Assembly (NCBI GenBank): GCA_937129145.1
Contig: CAKZMU010000015.1
Span: forward strand, 1-64,000
Source: an uncultured Lacinutrix sp.
GTDB taxonomy: Bacteria > Bacteroidota > Bacteroidia > Flavobacteriales > Flavobacteriaceae
Reading direction: 5' to 3'
DNA: 64,000 bases
The notes beneath the pieces are model-generated. The model saw only the letters and a program-made list of their open reading frames with translations. It did not search any database and was not told where the DNA came from. The position numbers were made by a program, and so were the translations under genes. Shown here piece by piece: positions 53,282-61,716 of this stretch (the stretch's first letter is position 1; the number at the start of each line of letters is the position of its first letter).

Positions 53282-53289
53282 AATATATA

Positions 53290-53320
53290 ATGAGCATTGA
53301 TGAAAAACATCAATGCTCAT
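53290..53320 (-). other. 13-bp perfect intercistronic hairpin before sigZ
   Basis: ATGAGCATTGATG and CATCAATGCTCAT pair perfectly around five bases, between the cysteine-rich peptide gene and the sigma factor gene, ending nine bases before the sigma start. No T-run follows on the minus strand, so it is not a classical terminator. It may protect the peptide message, be an RNase site, or lower translation of the sigma factor. Confidence 0.8.
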
Positions 53321-53333
53321 ATAAAATTAAGGC

Positions 53334-53435
53334 TTAACAATTGCAACCACTACAGTTACATGAGTCGCATGTACAATTTTGGCATTGCCCATTTGTACAG
53401 CTATTACAGTTACAAGTACATTCGTTATTTTTCAT
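53334..53435 (-). CDS. 33-residue cysteine-rich, metallothionein-like peptide
   Basis: The gene is too short for usual gene finders. It starts MKNNECTCNCNSCTNG and runs to SGCNC before TAA. Cysteines are at 6, 8, 10, 13, 18, 21, 23, 26, 28, 31 and 33: 11 of 33 residues, in CxC and CxxC spacing and with Asn, Ser and Thr as other main residues. This is the composition of metallothioneins, though no known bacterial family is matched here. No signal peptide. It is just upstream of the SigZ-like gene (52-base gap with a hairpin) and follows a promoter motif shared with the lipoprotein gene at 53525. Confidence 0.75.
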   Translation of the reverse strand: MKNNECTCNCNSCTNGQCQNCTCDSCNCSGCNC

Positions 53436-53459
53436 GACTTTTGGTTTTATATTACATCT

Positions 53460-53491
53460 ATAAGACGAGAACTTGCTATAAAAGATGCATA
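53460..53491 (-). promoter_or_regulatory. ECF-type promoter candidate before the cysteine-rich peptide
   Basis: On the minus strand TATGCATCT (53491-53483), 15 bases, CGTCTTAT (53467-53460). It lies 25 bases before the peptide start. The same bipartite pattern with the same spacing precedes the lipoprotein gene (53985-53954). CGTC-type -10 elements are typical of ECF sigma factors, and it differs from the housekeeping TAnnTTTG. Confidence 0.55.
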
Positions 53492-53524
53492 TAAAATGTG
53501 TTTTCTGCTTGTTTGGTTGATTTA

Positions 53525-53938
53525 TTATTCAACTTTTACAAACTTTTGACCGCATCCTTCAATACATAAGTACCAAAGTATTAAATTAGAGTCATCTAGT
53601 TGATAATAAATTTTTCTTCCTTCGTTATCACAACCTTCAGGTAAAATTTCTCCATCAAAATCTTCGCTTACTGTTTCATTAAAAGTGCCATAACTCTGGT
53701 TATCTACTTCTAAACTCATATAGCACAAAATACCATTAATAGTTACTGTACCATTACTGAAAAATTCAATTTCTCTATCACTTTCGATAGAATTGAAAGA
53801 GCCACTTCCATCACCTGGATCAGAATATTGTTCAATAAGTTTCCACTTCCCTAACAGATTTTCATTTTCAATTTTATTATCGTCAGAAGAACAATTGAAA
53901 AAAAATGATGACATTAAAATTAGAACTAGTTTCTTCAT
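53525..53938 (-). CDS. lipocalin-like lipoprotein
   Basis: A lipobox (FFFNCSSDD) is followed by an eight-strand lipocalin-like domain typical of Bacteroidota: NLLGKWKLIEQYSDPGDGSG, REIEFFSNGTVTINGILCY and the late LILWYLCIEGCGQKFVKV. Four more cysteines (CYM, GCDN, CIEG, CGQK) may form disulphides. No known ligand. It is preceded by the same promoter-like motif as the cysteine-rich peptide gene and lies in the same orientation, so it may belong to the same regulon. Confidence 0.8.
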   Translation of the reverse strand: MKKLVLILMSSFFFNCSSDDNKIENENLLGKWKLIEQYSDPGDGSGSFNSIESDREIEFFSNGTVTINGILCYMSLEVDNQSYGTFNETVSEDFDGEILPEGCDNEGRKIYYQLDDSNLILWYLCIEGCGQKFVKVE

Positions 53939-53953
53939 TTCTAAATCTTTTTA

Positions 53954-53985
53954 ATAAGACGCAACAATCATTATTTGGTTGCGTA
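53954..53985 (-). promoter_or_regulatory. ECF-type promoter candidate before the lipoprotein gene
   Basis: On the minus strand TACGCAACC (53985-53977), 15 bases, CGTCTTAT (53961-53954), 16 bases before the ATG at 53938. It shares CGTCTTAT and six of nine upstream positions with the site before the cysteine-rich peptide. The bases also form a dyad (ACGCAAC/GTTGCGT), so a weak terminator for icmF is an alternative reading. Confidence 0.5.
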
Positions 53986-54001
53986 ATATTATATGTTTTC
54001 T

Positions 54002-57000
54002 TTACATATTTCTTCTATACTGCCCTCCCACTTCAAATAATGCATTTGTAATTTGACCTAAAGAACATTTTTTACAAACTTCCATTAATGCTTCAAAAAT
54101 ATTTTCATTATGGATTGCTTTGCTTTGTAAGTCTTTTAACAAGTCATCCGTATCATTAGTATCATGTAAGTTTTCAAGTGTCTTTATCTGATATTGTTTT
54201 TCTTCTTCGGTAGCTCTAATTACTTCAGCAGGCAAAACGGTTGGAGATCCTTTTGAGCTCAAGAAGGTATTTACACCTATTATTGGAAACTCTCCATTGT
54301 GTTTCAACGTTTCATAATACAAACTTTCTTCTTGAATTTTACTACGTTGGTACATCGTTTCCATGGCACCAAGTACGCCTCCTCTTTCTGTGATTCTATC
54401 AAACTCTAAAAGAACAGCTTCCTCAACCAAATCGGTTAATTCTTCAATAATGAACGACCCTTGAATTGGGTTTTCGTTTTTAGCTAATCCTAACTCTTTA
54501 TTTATGATTAATTGTATTGCCATGGCGCGACGAACAGATTCTTCCGTTGGTGTTGTAATAGCTTCGTCATAAGCATTGGTATGTAACGAATTACAGTTAT
54601 CATAAATAGCATATAACGCTTGAAGTGTTGTACGAATATCGTTGAAATCAATTTCTTGAGCATGCAAACTACGTCCAGACGTTTGTATATGGTATTTCAG
54701 CATTTGCGCTCTAGAATTAGCACCATATTTATGCTTCATGGCTTTTGCCCAAATTTTACGTGCTACACGACCAATAACTGCATATTCTGGATCAATGCCG
54801 TTTGAGAAGAAGAATGATAAATTTGGACCGAATTTATTGATATCCATTCCACGACTTAAATAATATTCTACATAAGTAAAACCATTAGATAAAGTCAACG
54901 CTAATTGCGTAATTGGATTTGCGCCAGCTTCAGCAATATGATACCCAGAAATAGACACTGAATAAAAATTACGCACATTATTCTCGATAAAATATTCCTG
55001 AACATCTCCCATTAAACGAAGTGCAAACTCCGTTGAGAAAATACATGTGTTTTGAGCTTGGTCTTCTTTTAAAATATCAGCCTGAACCGTTCCACGAACT
55101 TGAGCAATTGTCTTGGTTTTAATATCTAAATAAACAGCATCTGATAACACTTGATCTCCAGTAACACCAAGAAGCATTAATCCTAAACCATTATTACCTT
55201 CAGGCAAATCTCCATTGTATTTTGGACGTTCTTTACCTTTATAAATCTTTGTGATTTTTGTTTCTACTTCTTTTTCTAGTCCACTTTCTTTAATATAAAT
55301 CTCGCATTGTTGGTCAATGGCAGCATTCATAAAAAAGCCTAATAACATTGGTGCAGGACCATTAATAGTCATACTTACAGATGTCATCACATTTGCCAAA
55401 TCAAAACCAGAATATAACTTCTTAGCATCATCTAAACAGCAAATAGAAACTCCTGCATTTCCAATTTTACCATAGATATCTGGACGATGATCTGGATCAT
55501 TTCCATATAACGTTACACTATCAAAAGCCGTTGATAATCGTTTAGCAGGCAAACCAGCACTTACATAATGAAAACGTCTATTGGTTCGCTCAGGACCACC
55601 TTCACCAGCAAACATTCTCGCTGGATCTTCCCCAGTTCTTTTAAAAGGATACAAACCTGAAGCAAATGGAAATTCTCCTGGAACATTTTCTTGCAAACAC
55701 CAGTTCAAAATATCTCCCCAAGCTTGATACTTCGGCAAAGATACTTTTGGAATTTGTGTGTGCGATAATGACTCTGTATGCGTTTCAATTTTTATTTCCT
55801 TATCTCGTACTTTAAAAGCATAGATAGGGTTTTTGTATTTGTTTACTTTTTCGTCCCAACCAATTATAACTTCCCAATTGTAAGGGTCGAAATTTAGTTT
55901 TACGCGGTCGAATTCTGAAATTAGCAATCTAATAAAATCTTTGTTCTCTTCATTGACTTTAATAGATTCAGAATTTATTCCAGATTTATCCAATTCTGGA
56001 TTTTCGCCAACTACGGATTCTAATGTTTTATAAATTCCATATAATTTTTGAGCAACTTCAACTTGTTCGCTAGCTTTAATATCATAAGCTCGATTACTCT
56101 CAGCAATCTCAGATAAATAGCGTGTTCTAGAAGGAGGAATGACAAATATTTTCTCACTCATTTCTTCAGAAATCTCAAAAGTAGATTTCAAATCTGAATC
56201 TGCCTTTTCAACTAACTTATCCATCACAGCTTTATAAAGCGTGTTCATTCCAGGATCGTTAAATTGTGAAGCTATGGTTCCAAAAACTGGTAAATCATCT
56301 TGAGGAATATCCCAAAGATTATTATTACGCATGTATTGTTTTTTCACATCACGCAAAGCATCTAAAGAGCCCCTTTTGTCGAATTTGTTTATGGCTACTA
56401 AATCAGCGAAATCAAGCATGTCAATTTTCTCTAATTGAGTTGCTGCACCAAATTCAGGTGTCATTACATATAAAGAAACATCACTGTGCTCAATAATTTC
56501 AGTATCTGATTGTCCAATTCCAGACGTCTCTAGTATGATTAAATCAAACTCTGCAGCTTTTAAAACTTCAACTGCTTCATTAACATGTTTCGACAATGCT
56601 AAATTGGATTGACGTGTTGCCAAACTGCGCATATAAACTCTAGGAGAGTTAATAGAATTCATACGAATTCTATCACCTAACAATGCACCTCCTGTTTTAC
56701 GTTTAGAAGGATCCACCGAAATTAAACCAACTGTTTTCTCTGGAAAATCAATTAAAAAACGACGAACCAATTCATCAACTAAACTAGATTTTCCTGCGCC
56801 TCCAGTTCCAGTAATTCCTAATACAGGACAAGAAGCCCTTTCTAACTTCCCTTGAGGGGAAGAACTCCAATCTTTGTTGAATATTTTAGTAAAACCCTCA
56901 TGGTTGTTTTCGGCAAGAGAAATTAATCTCGCTATGGTATTGACATCCTTATTTTTTAAGTTTTCCAAAACTTTATCATCACCTAATTCCAATAACCAAG

Positions 57001-57490
57001 AACCATCTTCATTACAAACTTTTCCAGAAGCGGATTTCTTCCCTCCTTTGGAGGGACTGAGGGAGGCTTTTACCAAATCATTAATCATTCCTTGAAGTCC
57101 AAGCTCTCTACCATCATCTGGAGAATAAATACGTGTGATACCATAATCCATCAACTCCTTAATTTCTGAAGGAAGAATTACTCCTCCTCCACCTCCAAAT
57201 ATCTTAATATGCTCAGCACCTTTTTCTTTAAGCAAATTATACATGTATTTAAAATACTCATTATGACCACCTTGATACGAGGTCATTGCTATGGCATTTG
57301 CATCTTCTTGAATGGCAGTATTCACAACCTCCTCAACACTTCTATCATGCCCTAAGTGAATCACTTCAACGCCTGTGGCTTGAATAATTCGCCTCATTAT
57401 ATTTATAGACGCATCATGGCCATCAAAAAGTGATGCTGCAGTTACTATTCGTACTTTATGCTTTGGTTTATATGGTGCTACTTGCTTCAT
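54002..57490 (-). CDS. icmF: fused acyl-CoA mutase IcmF
   Basis: IcmF interconverts isobutyryl-CoA and n-butyryl-CoA (or related acyl-CoAs) with adenosylcobalamin. One 1162-residue chain carries a B12-binding domain ([14 protein letters not shown], His25 as base-off ligand), a MeaB-like GTPase chaperone (P-loop GTGGAGKSS, residues 228-236; NKFDKRGS) and the mutase ([39 protein letters not shown] in part, [16 protein letters not shown]). Linker residues ~142-152 and ~209-219 are encoded by palindromic repeats. Single gene, promoter at 57518. Confidence 0.93.
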   Translation of the reverse strand: MKQVAPYKPKHKVRIVTAASLFDGHDASINIMRRIIQATGVEVIHLGHDRSVEEVVNTAIQEDANAIAMTSYQGGHNEYFKYMYNLLKEKGAEHIKIFGGGGGVILPSEIKELMDYGITRIYSPDDGRELGLQGMINDLVKASLSPSKGGKKSASGKVCNEDGSWLLELGDDKVLENLKNKDVNTIARLISLAENNHEGFTKIFNKDWSSSPQGKLERASCPVLGITGTGGAGKSSLVDELVRRFLIDFPEKTVGLISVDPSKRKTGGALLGDRIRMNSINSPRVYMRSLATRQSNLALSKHVNEAVEVLKAAEFDLIILETSGIGQSDTEIIEHSDVSLYVMTPEFGAATQLEKIDMLDFADLVAINKFDKRGSLDALRDVKKQYMRNNNLWDIPQDDLPVFGTIASQFNDPGMNTLYKAVMDKLVEKADSDLKSTFEISEEMSEKIFVIPPSRTRYLSEIAESNRAYDIKASEQVEVAQKLYGIYKTLESVVGENPELDKSGINSESIKVNEENKDFIRLLISEFDRVKLNFDPYNWEVIIGWDEKVNKYKNPIYAFKVRDKEIKIETHTESLSHTQIPKVSLPKYQAWGDILNWCLQENVPGEFPFASGLYPFKRTGEDPARMFAGEGGPERTNRRFHYVSAGLPAKRLSTAFDSVTLYGNDPDHRPDIYGKIGNAGVSICCLDDAKKLYSGFDLANVMTSVSMTINGPAPMLLGFFMNAAIDQQCEIYIKESGLEKEVETKITKIYKGKERPKYNGDLPEGNNGLGLMLLGVTGDQVLSDAVYLDIKTKTIAQVRGTVQADILKEDQAQNTCIFSTEFALRLMGDVQEYFIENNVRNFYSVSISGYHIAEAGANPITQLALTLSNGFTYVEYYLSRGMDINKFGPNLSFFFSNGIDPEYAVIGRVARKIWAKAMKHKYGANSRAQMLKYHIQTSGRSLHAQEIDFNDIRTTLQALYAIYDNCNSLHTNAYDEAITTPTEESVRRAMAIQLIINKELGLAKNENPIQGSFIIEELTDLVEEAVLLEFDRITERGGVLGAMETMYQRSKIQEESLYYETLKHNGEFPIIGVNTFLSSKGSPTVLPAEVIRATEEEKQYQIKTLENLHDTNDTDDLLKDLQSKAIHNENIFEALMEVCKKCSLGQITNALFEVGGQYRRNM
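56846..56862. repeat. palindrome inside icmF (CTTCCC-TTGAG-GGGAAG)
   Basis: Six-base arms at 56846-56851 and 56857-56862. It encodes SSPQGKLE just before the GTPase P-loop region. This palindrome is of a type usually found between genes and here it is an in-frame insertion. Confidence 0.55.
57042..57067. repeat. palindrome inside icmF (CCCTCC-TTT-GGAGGG and trailer)
   Basis: CCCTCC/GGAGGG arms followed by ACTGAGGGAGG, a pattern known as a scattered repeat in Flavobacteria. It encodes SLSPSKGGK in the linker between the B12 domain and the GTPase domain, with no change of frame. Confidence 0.6.
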
Positions 57491-57517
57491 TCGTAATGAT
57501 GTGTGTTTTTAACGTTG

Positions 57518-57525
57518 CAAATTTA
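57518..57525 (-). promoter_or_regulatory. -7 promoter element for icmF
   Basis: Minus-strand TAAATTTG matches TAnnTTTG, 28 bases before the icmF ATG. Confidence 0.5.
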
Positions 57526-57572
57526 CGGAATATTGAAAAAAATACAGCCTTTATTAAGAATAATCTAAGCTT

Positions 57573-58541
57573 CTATAAATCATAGATATCACCGCGTTTT
57601 GCGAATCTAAATCCAAGATTTTGAATACTATCTCTTAGTGGATGTGAATCTTTAATTGTTGGATTAGAATGATTAAAGTGAATAAAGTAAATTTTATTTT
57701 TAGTTTCTAAATCCTCATTCTCAAACAAAGTGGTCGTTTGTGTTGTAAATGGATGCGGAATTTTACTCATGTCACGTTTCAACTCGCCATCTCTAAAAAA
57801 TGATGCATCAACAAAAGCATAATCTACTTTTTTAACCTCTTCAATAATATTCCGTTCCCATTTTTCCCACTTATCAATATCTGGAATAAACAATGCTGTT
57901 TTATTCTGTCCTTCAATACGATAACCAACAGTTTCTGAGTATTCATCTCGATGAGGCACTAATAAAGGTGCTACTTTTAAATTAGTATTAAGTGACACAA
58001 CCGAATCATTTTGAATAGGTTTCAAATCAATATTATTAAACGTCAATAATTGGCTCCATGGACCACTGGTTTCTAAATAATTCTTCATTCTAGGCATAGC
58101 ATACACAGGAACTTTGTTTGCTCCCAAAGCTTCAAAACCTAAATACATTAACCCAGTATAGTGGCCAATATGTGCATGCGTTAAAAACACACCATCAATA
58201 ATATTCCCATTATCTAAATGGTTGGCTTTTAGAATTTGTGTTTGCTCTGTAAAATCTGGCGTGGCATCAAAAATGTATTTCTTTTTGTCTATTAAATCCA
58301 CTAAACCCAAACAAGAGACCAGTTTTTTAGATTCTTCTCCGTCATAAAAAGACTTACAGCAATCGTTATCACAATTAATATGAGGATATCCTGCATCTTG
58401 CGCTATTCCAAGTACAGTAATGTACTGATTTGGTTTTTTAAACTGAACAACTTCTTTAGTTATCGTTTTTGCTTCTTCATTAGAATTACAGCCAAAAATT
58501 GCTAGACAACAGATTAGGCATAAAATTTGAATGGTTCTCAT
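57573..58541 (-). CDS. PqqB-like metallo-beta-lactamase-fold lipoprotein
   Basis: A lipobox (LAIFGCNSN) is followed by an MBL-fold domain like PqqB: VLGIAQDAGYPHINC, KKYIFDATPDF, the metal motif FLTHAHIGHYTGLMYLG, LLVPHRDEY and the late FIHFNHSNP. In place of the usual HxHxDH it has HAHIGH, as in PqqB-type proteins whose second metal site differs. No other pqq genes are near, so a different hydrolase function is likely. The ATG at 58541 is preferred; one more lies three codons upstream. Confidence 0.82.
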   Translation of the reverse strand: MRTIQILCLICCLAIFGCNSNEEAKTITKEVVQFKKPNQYITVLGIAQDAGYPHINCDNDCCKSFYDGEESKKLVSCLGLVDLIDKKKYIFDATPDFTEQTQILKANHLDNGNIIDGVFLTHAHIGHYTGLMYLGFEALGANKVPVYAMPRMKNYLETSGPWSQLLTFNNIDLKPIQNDSVVSLNTNLKVAPLLVPHRDEYSETVGYRIEGQNKTALFIPDIDKWEKWERNIIEEVKKVDYAFVDASFFRDGELKRDMSKIPHPFTTQTTTLFENEDLETKNKIYFIHFNHSNPTIKDSHPLRDSIQNLGFRFAKRGDIYDL

Positions 58542-58559
58542 TTGTAACATTTATCTTTG
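58527..58559 (+). promoter_or_regulatory. promoter for the DUF4197 gene
   Basis: TTG (58527-58529), 22 bases, TATCTTTG (58552-58559): a full match to TTG-N17-23-TAnnTTTG, 23 bases before the ATG at 58583. Its upstream half lies in the divergent gene's start. Confidence 0.6.
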
Positions 58560-58582
58560 TTAAAGATAGAAAACCTTAAACT

Positions 58583-59284
58583 ATGATTAAAAGAATTATT
58601 GCCCTAATCCTTGTTTTAAACGTTACTGCTTGCGCAGAACTACAACAAGTAGTAAACCAAATGCCTCAAGGAGGCTTAGGAAATGCCGAAATTGCTTCCG
58701 GCTTACGTCAAGCCTTAGATTTTGGAATTGACAAACAAGTGAGCAAGCTAACTGCTAAAGATGGCTTTTTTAAAAATGAATTGGTAAAGATTTTATTGCC
58801 TGAAGAATTACAAAAGGTTGATAAAGCCCTTCGTGATATTGGCTTAGGAAATTTAGCAGATGAAGGTTTAAAAGTGTTAAATAGAGCTGCTGAAGATGCA
58901 GTTAAAGAAGCTACACCAATATTTGTAAATGCTGTAAAAGATATTACGTTTGCTGATGCTAAAAACATTCTATTAGGTCCAGATAATGCTGCAACGCAAT
59001 ACTTGACTGGTAAAACTGAAACTGCTTTATATGACAAGTTTAATCCTGTGATTAAAAACTCGTTTAGTAAAGTTGGTGCAGACCAAATTTGGGAGAACCT
59101 CATTAACAAATACAACAGCATTCCTTTTACTAATAATGTGAACCCAGATTTAACCGATTATGTTACTGGAGAAGCCTTAAAAGGTGTGTATACCATGATT
59201 GCAGTTGAAGAAAAAGAGATACGAAATAAGGTGTCGTCAAGAACAACGGATTTGTTAAAACGTGTGTTTGCGTTGCAAGATTAG
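58583..59284 (+). CDS. DUF4197 lipoprotein
   Basis: A lipobox (NVTACAELQ) follows the signal peptide. The mostly helical DUF4197 domain has IASGLRQALDFGIDKQVSKL, DGFFKNELVKILLPEELQKV, FADAKNILLGPDNAATQYL and YDKFNPVIKNSF. Usual length (about 230). The family is periplasmic and its function unknown. It has its own promoter and stands alone. Confidence 0.9.
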   Translation: MIKRIIALILVLNVTACAELQQVVNQMPQGGLGNAEIASGLRQALDFGIDKQVSKLTAKDGFFKNELVKILLPEELQKVDKALRDIGLGNLADEGLKVLNRAAEDAVKEATPIFVNAVKDITFADAKNILLGPDNAATQYLTGKTETALYDKFNPVIKNSFSKVGADQIWENLINKYNSIPFTNNVNPDLTDYVTGEALKGVYTMIAVEEKEIRNKVSSRTTDLLKRVFALQD

Positions 59285-59329
59285 ATATTAATCTTATTAA
59301 ATAGTAACAAATTATACCAAACAGAATAA

Positions 59330-59749
59330 ATGACATTTAAATATTCTATTTGCCATCCCGAAAAAGAAAACATTGAATATAGGAATACTTCAATCTCAGG
59401 AAATGAAGTCTTGGAAATCGCTAAAAACTATCCTTGGATTGAAAAATTAAATCTTTCAGATTCACTCAATCAAGAAGATATCCATTACAGTCCATCACTT
59501 GATTTCACTTGTATTAAAAATGGAAAGAGCTTTTGTTTAACTGCAAATTATGACAAGAATAATAATTTAGAGTTCTCATTATGGTATAACAGACCAAAAA
59601 AAGTTAAATTTTTATTTGGCTTATTAGGAGAAAAAGAAAAAATGGTTGTAGATGATATTTGGTCAATTAGTTTTGATAAATCTCTAAAATACTTGGAGCA
59701 TTTTGTAAATGGAAATTATTTATTAATTGAGGAAATATATAAAAAGTAG
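59330..59749 (+). CDS. hypothetical soluble protein, 139 residues
   Basis: No signal or membrane segment. Mixed alpha/beta with many aromatics: EIAKNYPWIEKLNLSDSLNQ, SLDFTCIKNGKSFCLTANYD and EFSLWYNRPKKVKFLFGLLG. I recognise no family. Its style (small, acidic, singleton) resembles immunity-type proteins. It follows the DUF4197 gene by 45 bases and is convergent with the next gene. Confidence 0.6.
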   Translation: MTFKYSICHPEKENIEYRNTSISGNEVLEIAKNYPWIEKLNLSDSLNQEDIHYSPSLDFTCIKNGKSFCLTANYDKNNNLEFSLWYNRPKKVKFLFGLLGEKEKMVVDDIWSISFDKSLKYLEHFVNGNYLLIEEIYKK

Positions 59750-59753
59750 TTTA

Positions 59754-60263
59754 TTACTCAACCTTCTTATACAACCCATCAAAAGCAACCGTAATATTTG
59801 TATCATTGGTAATGGTTTCCCAATATTGCCTTACTGAACCATCGTCGTTTTTTGTCCAAGTGACACGATGATAAAACGGTTTGCCATTTTGGTTTTTGGC
59901 GACATCTGTTTGTAAAATCATTTGGTTGCCTTTTCTATGACCTTTTAAATGCAAACTTCCTCCTTGGTTATCCACCCAAATTTGTTCCCATTGTTGTTTG
60001 GCTGTATTGTAAAAATTGTTGCTTGTTCCTGTGTAACCAGGAGTAGCGCTTGTCCAATTTTCACGTAGCACACAGTTATCTTGAATTTTCTCTATAACAT
60101 TTGTTCCAGCAGCAGAACCATCAGGATTTGTAACTGTCCAACTACCAATCCAAAAGTCGAATTCAGCATGTTTTTCGGTGCAGCAATTACAACTAGTATT
60201 AGTTTGAGAATTCACATTCAATGAAATAAAACAAACAATTAGTAAGGTGAATAAAGGTTTCAT
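59754..60263 (-). CDS. exported DUF1579-like protein
   Basis: A signal peptide (ending NVNSQTN) and a CNCC cluster precede a lipocalin-like domain with AEFDFWIGSWTVTNPDG, NVIEKIQDNCVLRENWTSA and WEQIWVDNQGGSLHLKG. The FDFWIGxW start is characteristic of DUF1579-related proteins of unknown ligand. Length 169. Divergent from the small gene at 60456, with a 192-base AT-rich gap that holds no visible gene. Confidence 0.78.
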   Translation of the reverse strand: MKPLFTLLIVCFISLNVNSQTNTSCNCCTEKHAEFDFWIGSWTVTNPDGSAAGTNVIEKIQDNCVLRENWTSATPGYTGTSNNFYNTAKQQWEQIWVDNQGGSLHLKGHRKGNQMILQTDVAKNQNGKPFYHRVTWTKNDDGSVRQYWETITNDTNITVAFDGLYKKVE

Positions 60264-60455
60264 TGCGATTTTTTTTTGATTGCTTTTTAAAGATATTAAA
60301 TCAATGGTAAAACAAATTCAATATTAACATAACATTATATAGGTTGTGATTTTGTTTCAAAATTTAAAAGTCAATTATTTATTAACAATAACCCTATTTA
60401 ACTTGCTGTTGTCTAATATTTTAAATATATTATACTCTGTTATAAGAATCATACC

Positions 60456-60653
60456 ATGACAACGGTTTTAAAGTTTATTGAAGACCAAAACGAATTACGC
60501 AATAAGTACAAACAACTTATTGAAGAAGCCTACAATCTAAGACAAACAGATTCTGCTTTAAGTGATATTTCAGAGTATAGAGCTATTGAACTTTTAGATA
60601 AGCTCAATAGGCTTAAATTTCTATCAAGAGGTCAATCTCACACCTCTAATTAA
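60456..60653 (+). CDS. small helical protein, 65 residues
   Basis: A charged helical protein (FIEDQNELRNKYKQLIEEAY, YRAIELLDKLNRLKFL) with no membrane segment. No family is recognised. It precedes a 48-codon frame on the same strand by 75 bases, and both would end at the terminator at 60852-60890. Confidence 0.55.
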   Translation: MTTVLKFIEDQNELRNKYKQLIEEAYNLRQTDSALSDISEYRAIELLDKLNRLKFLSRGQSHTSN

Positions 60654-60728
60654 TTATTTATCAATTCTTTAACTTTTAAATAACATCCAACGGATGAAAT
60701 ATTCCGTACTTAACATTAAAAAGAACCT

Positions 60729-60875
60729 ATGAATACACATTTCTGTAAAGTTGGCAAAATAACACCTAATCTTAATAAAATTTTGAGCTTAAAAGAGCTT
60801 GAAAATAAGATTACAAATTTTGTTGAAGACGTAAACAAACTTGACAAATCACAAGACTGGAGCTCAAGTTTCTAG
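60729..60875 (+). CDS. candidate 48-residue protein
   Basis: An ATG opens 48 codons ending TAG. The composition looks coding: MNTHFCKVGKITPNLNKI at the start, then a helix (LKELENKITNFVEDVNKL) and the end KSQDWSSSF. The stop codon lies in the stem of a terminator. The cysteine/histidine start is unlike other small proteins here. There is no homology evidence, so moderate confidence only. Confidence 0.5.
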   Translation: MNTHFCKVGKITPNLNKILSLKELENKITNFVEDVNKLDKSQDWSSSF

Positions 60876-60890
60876 TCTTGCGGTTTTTTT
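60852..60890 (+). terminator. rho-independent terminator overlapping a small gene's stop
   Basis: CAAGACT (60852-60858) and AGTCTTG (60874-60880) form a seven-base stem around 15 bases, followed by CGG and seven T. It overlaps the last codons of the 48-residue frame and ends the plus-strand unit before the convergent pyrF gene. Confidence 0.75.
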
Positions 60891-60894
60891 ATGC

Positions 60895-61716
60895 CTAACG
60901 GAAACGTTTTAACTCAAGTGCCATTTGTTCTTGCAGTTCTTTGGCTTTAGCGGCAGCTGCTTGGTCAAAATCTGCTTTGTTGGATGCGTAAATTATTCCT
61001 CTGGAAGAATTTATCAATAAGCCAATAGCATCGTTCATACCATATTTACAAACTTCTTGTAGATTTCCTCCTTGCGCTCCAACGCCAGGAACCAATAAAA
61101 AGCTATTTGGAATAATTTGTCTGATATCTACTAAAAACTCTGCTTTGGTTGCTCCAACCACATACATTAAGTTTTTAGAATTTTCCCATGACTTTGAAGT
61201 TTCCAAAACTTGTTTATATAATTCTTTATTATTGACGCTTAGCGTCTGAAAATCGAAAGCACCTTGATTGGATGTTAAAGCCAAAAGAATAGTATGCTTA
61301 TCCTCAAAAGCCAAAAATGGTTCTACCGAATCTTTTCCCATATAAGGAGCTACAGTAACACTATCGAATGCTAAATCCTCAAAAAAAGCTTTGGCGTACA
61401 TGGTACTTGTGTTGCCAATATCACCTCGTTTGGCATCGGCAATAGTGAAAATGTCTGGATGATTTTCGTTTAAATAATTAATCGTTTTTTCTAAAGCTTT
61501 CCAACCTTTTATACCATAGGCTTCGTAGAATGCTGTGTTTGGTTTGTAGGCTACACATAAATGGTGCGTTGCATCAATAATGGCTTTATTAAAAGCGAAG
61601 ATTGGGTCTTCTTCTTTTAAAAGATGTTTAGGAATTTTATTTAAATCGACATCTAATCCAATACATAGAAAGGATTTCTTTTTTTTGATTTGGCTAACTA
61701 GTTGGTCTTGTCTCAT
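60895..61716 (-). CDS. pyrF: orotidine 5'-phosphate decarboxylase
   Basis: PyrF forms UMP from OMP in pyrimidine synthesis. It is the longer type 2 form (273 residues) with the catalytic block [12 protein letters not shown] (Asp94, Lys96, Asp99), substrate loop [13 protein letters not shown] and phosphate site [10 protein letters not shown] and SSRGIIYA. The start overlaps the stop of the lipoprotein gene upstream by four bases (ATGA), so both are co-translated. Confidence 0.95.
   Translation of the reverse strand: MRQDQLVSQIKKKKSFLCIGLDVDLNKIPKHLLKEEDPIFAFNKAIIDATHHLCVAYKPNTAFYEAYGIKGWKALEKTINYLNENHPDIFTIADAKRGDIGNTSTMYAKAFFEDLAFDSVTVAPYMGKDSVEPFLAFEDKHTILLALTSNQGAFDFQTLSVNNKELYKQVLETSKSWENSKNLMYVVGATKAEFLVDIRQIIPNSFLLVPGVGAQGGNLQEVCKYGMNDAIGLLINSSRGIIYASNKADFDQAAAAKAKELQEQMALELKRFR

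Noticed and set aside
53282-53320. Earlier start of the sigma factor at 53320
   Set aside because: The extra 13 codons are encoded by both arms of a perfect hairpin and are unlike the SigZ N-terminus, which begins at the ATG at 53281.
58708-59121. 137-codon minus-strand frame
   Set aside because: It lies wholly inside the DUF4197 gene on the other strand and has no domain-like pattern; it is a shadow frame.
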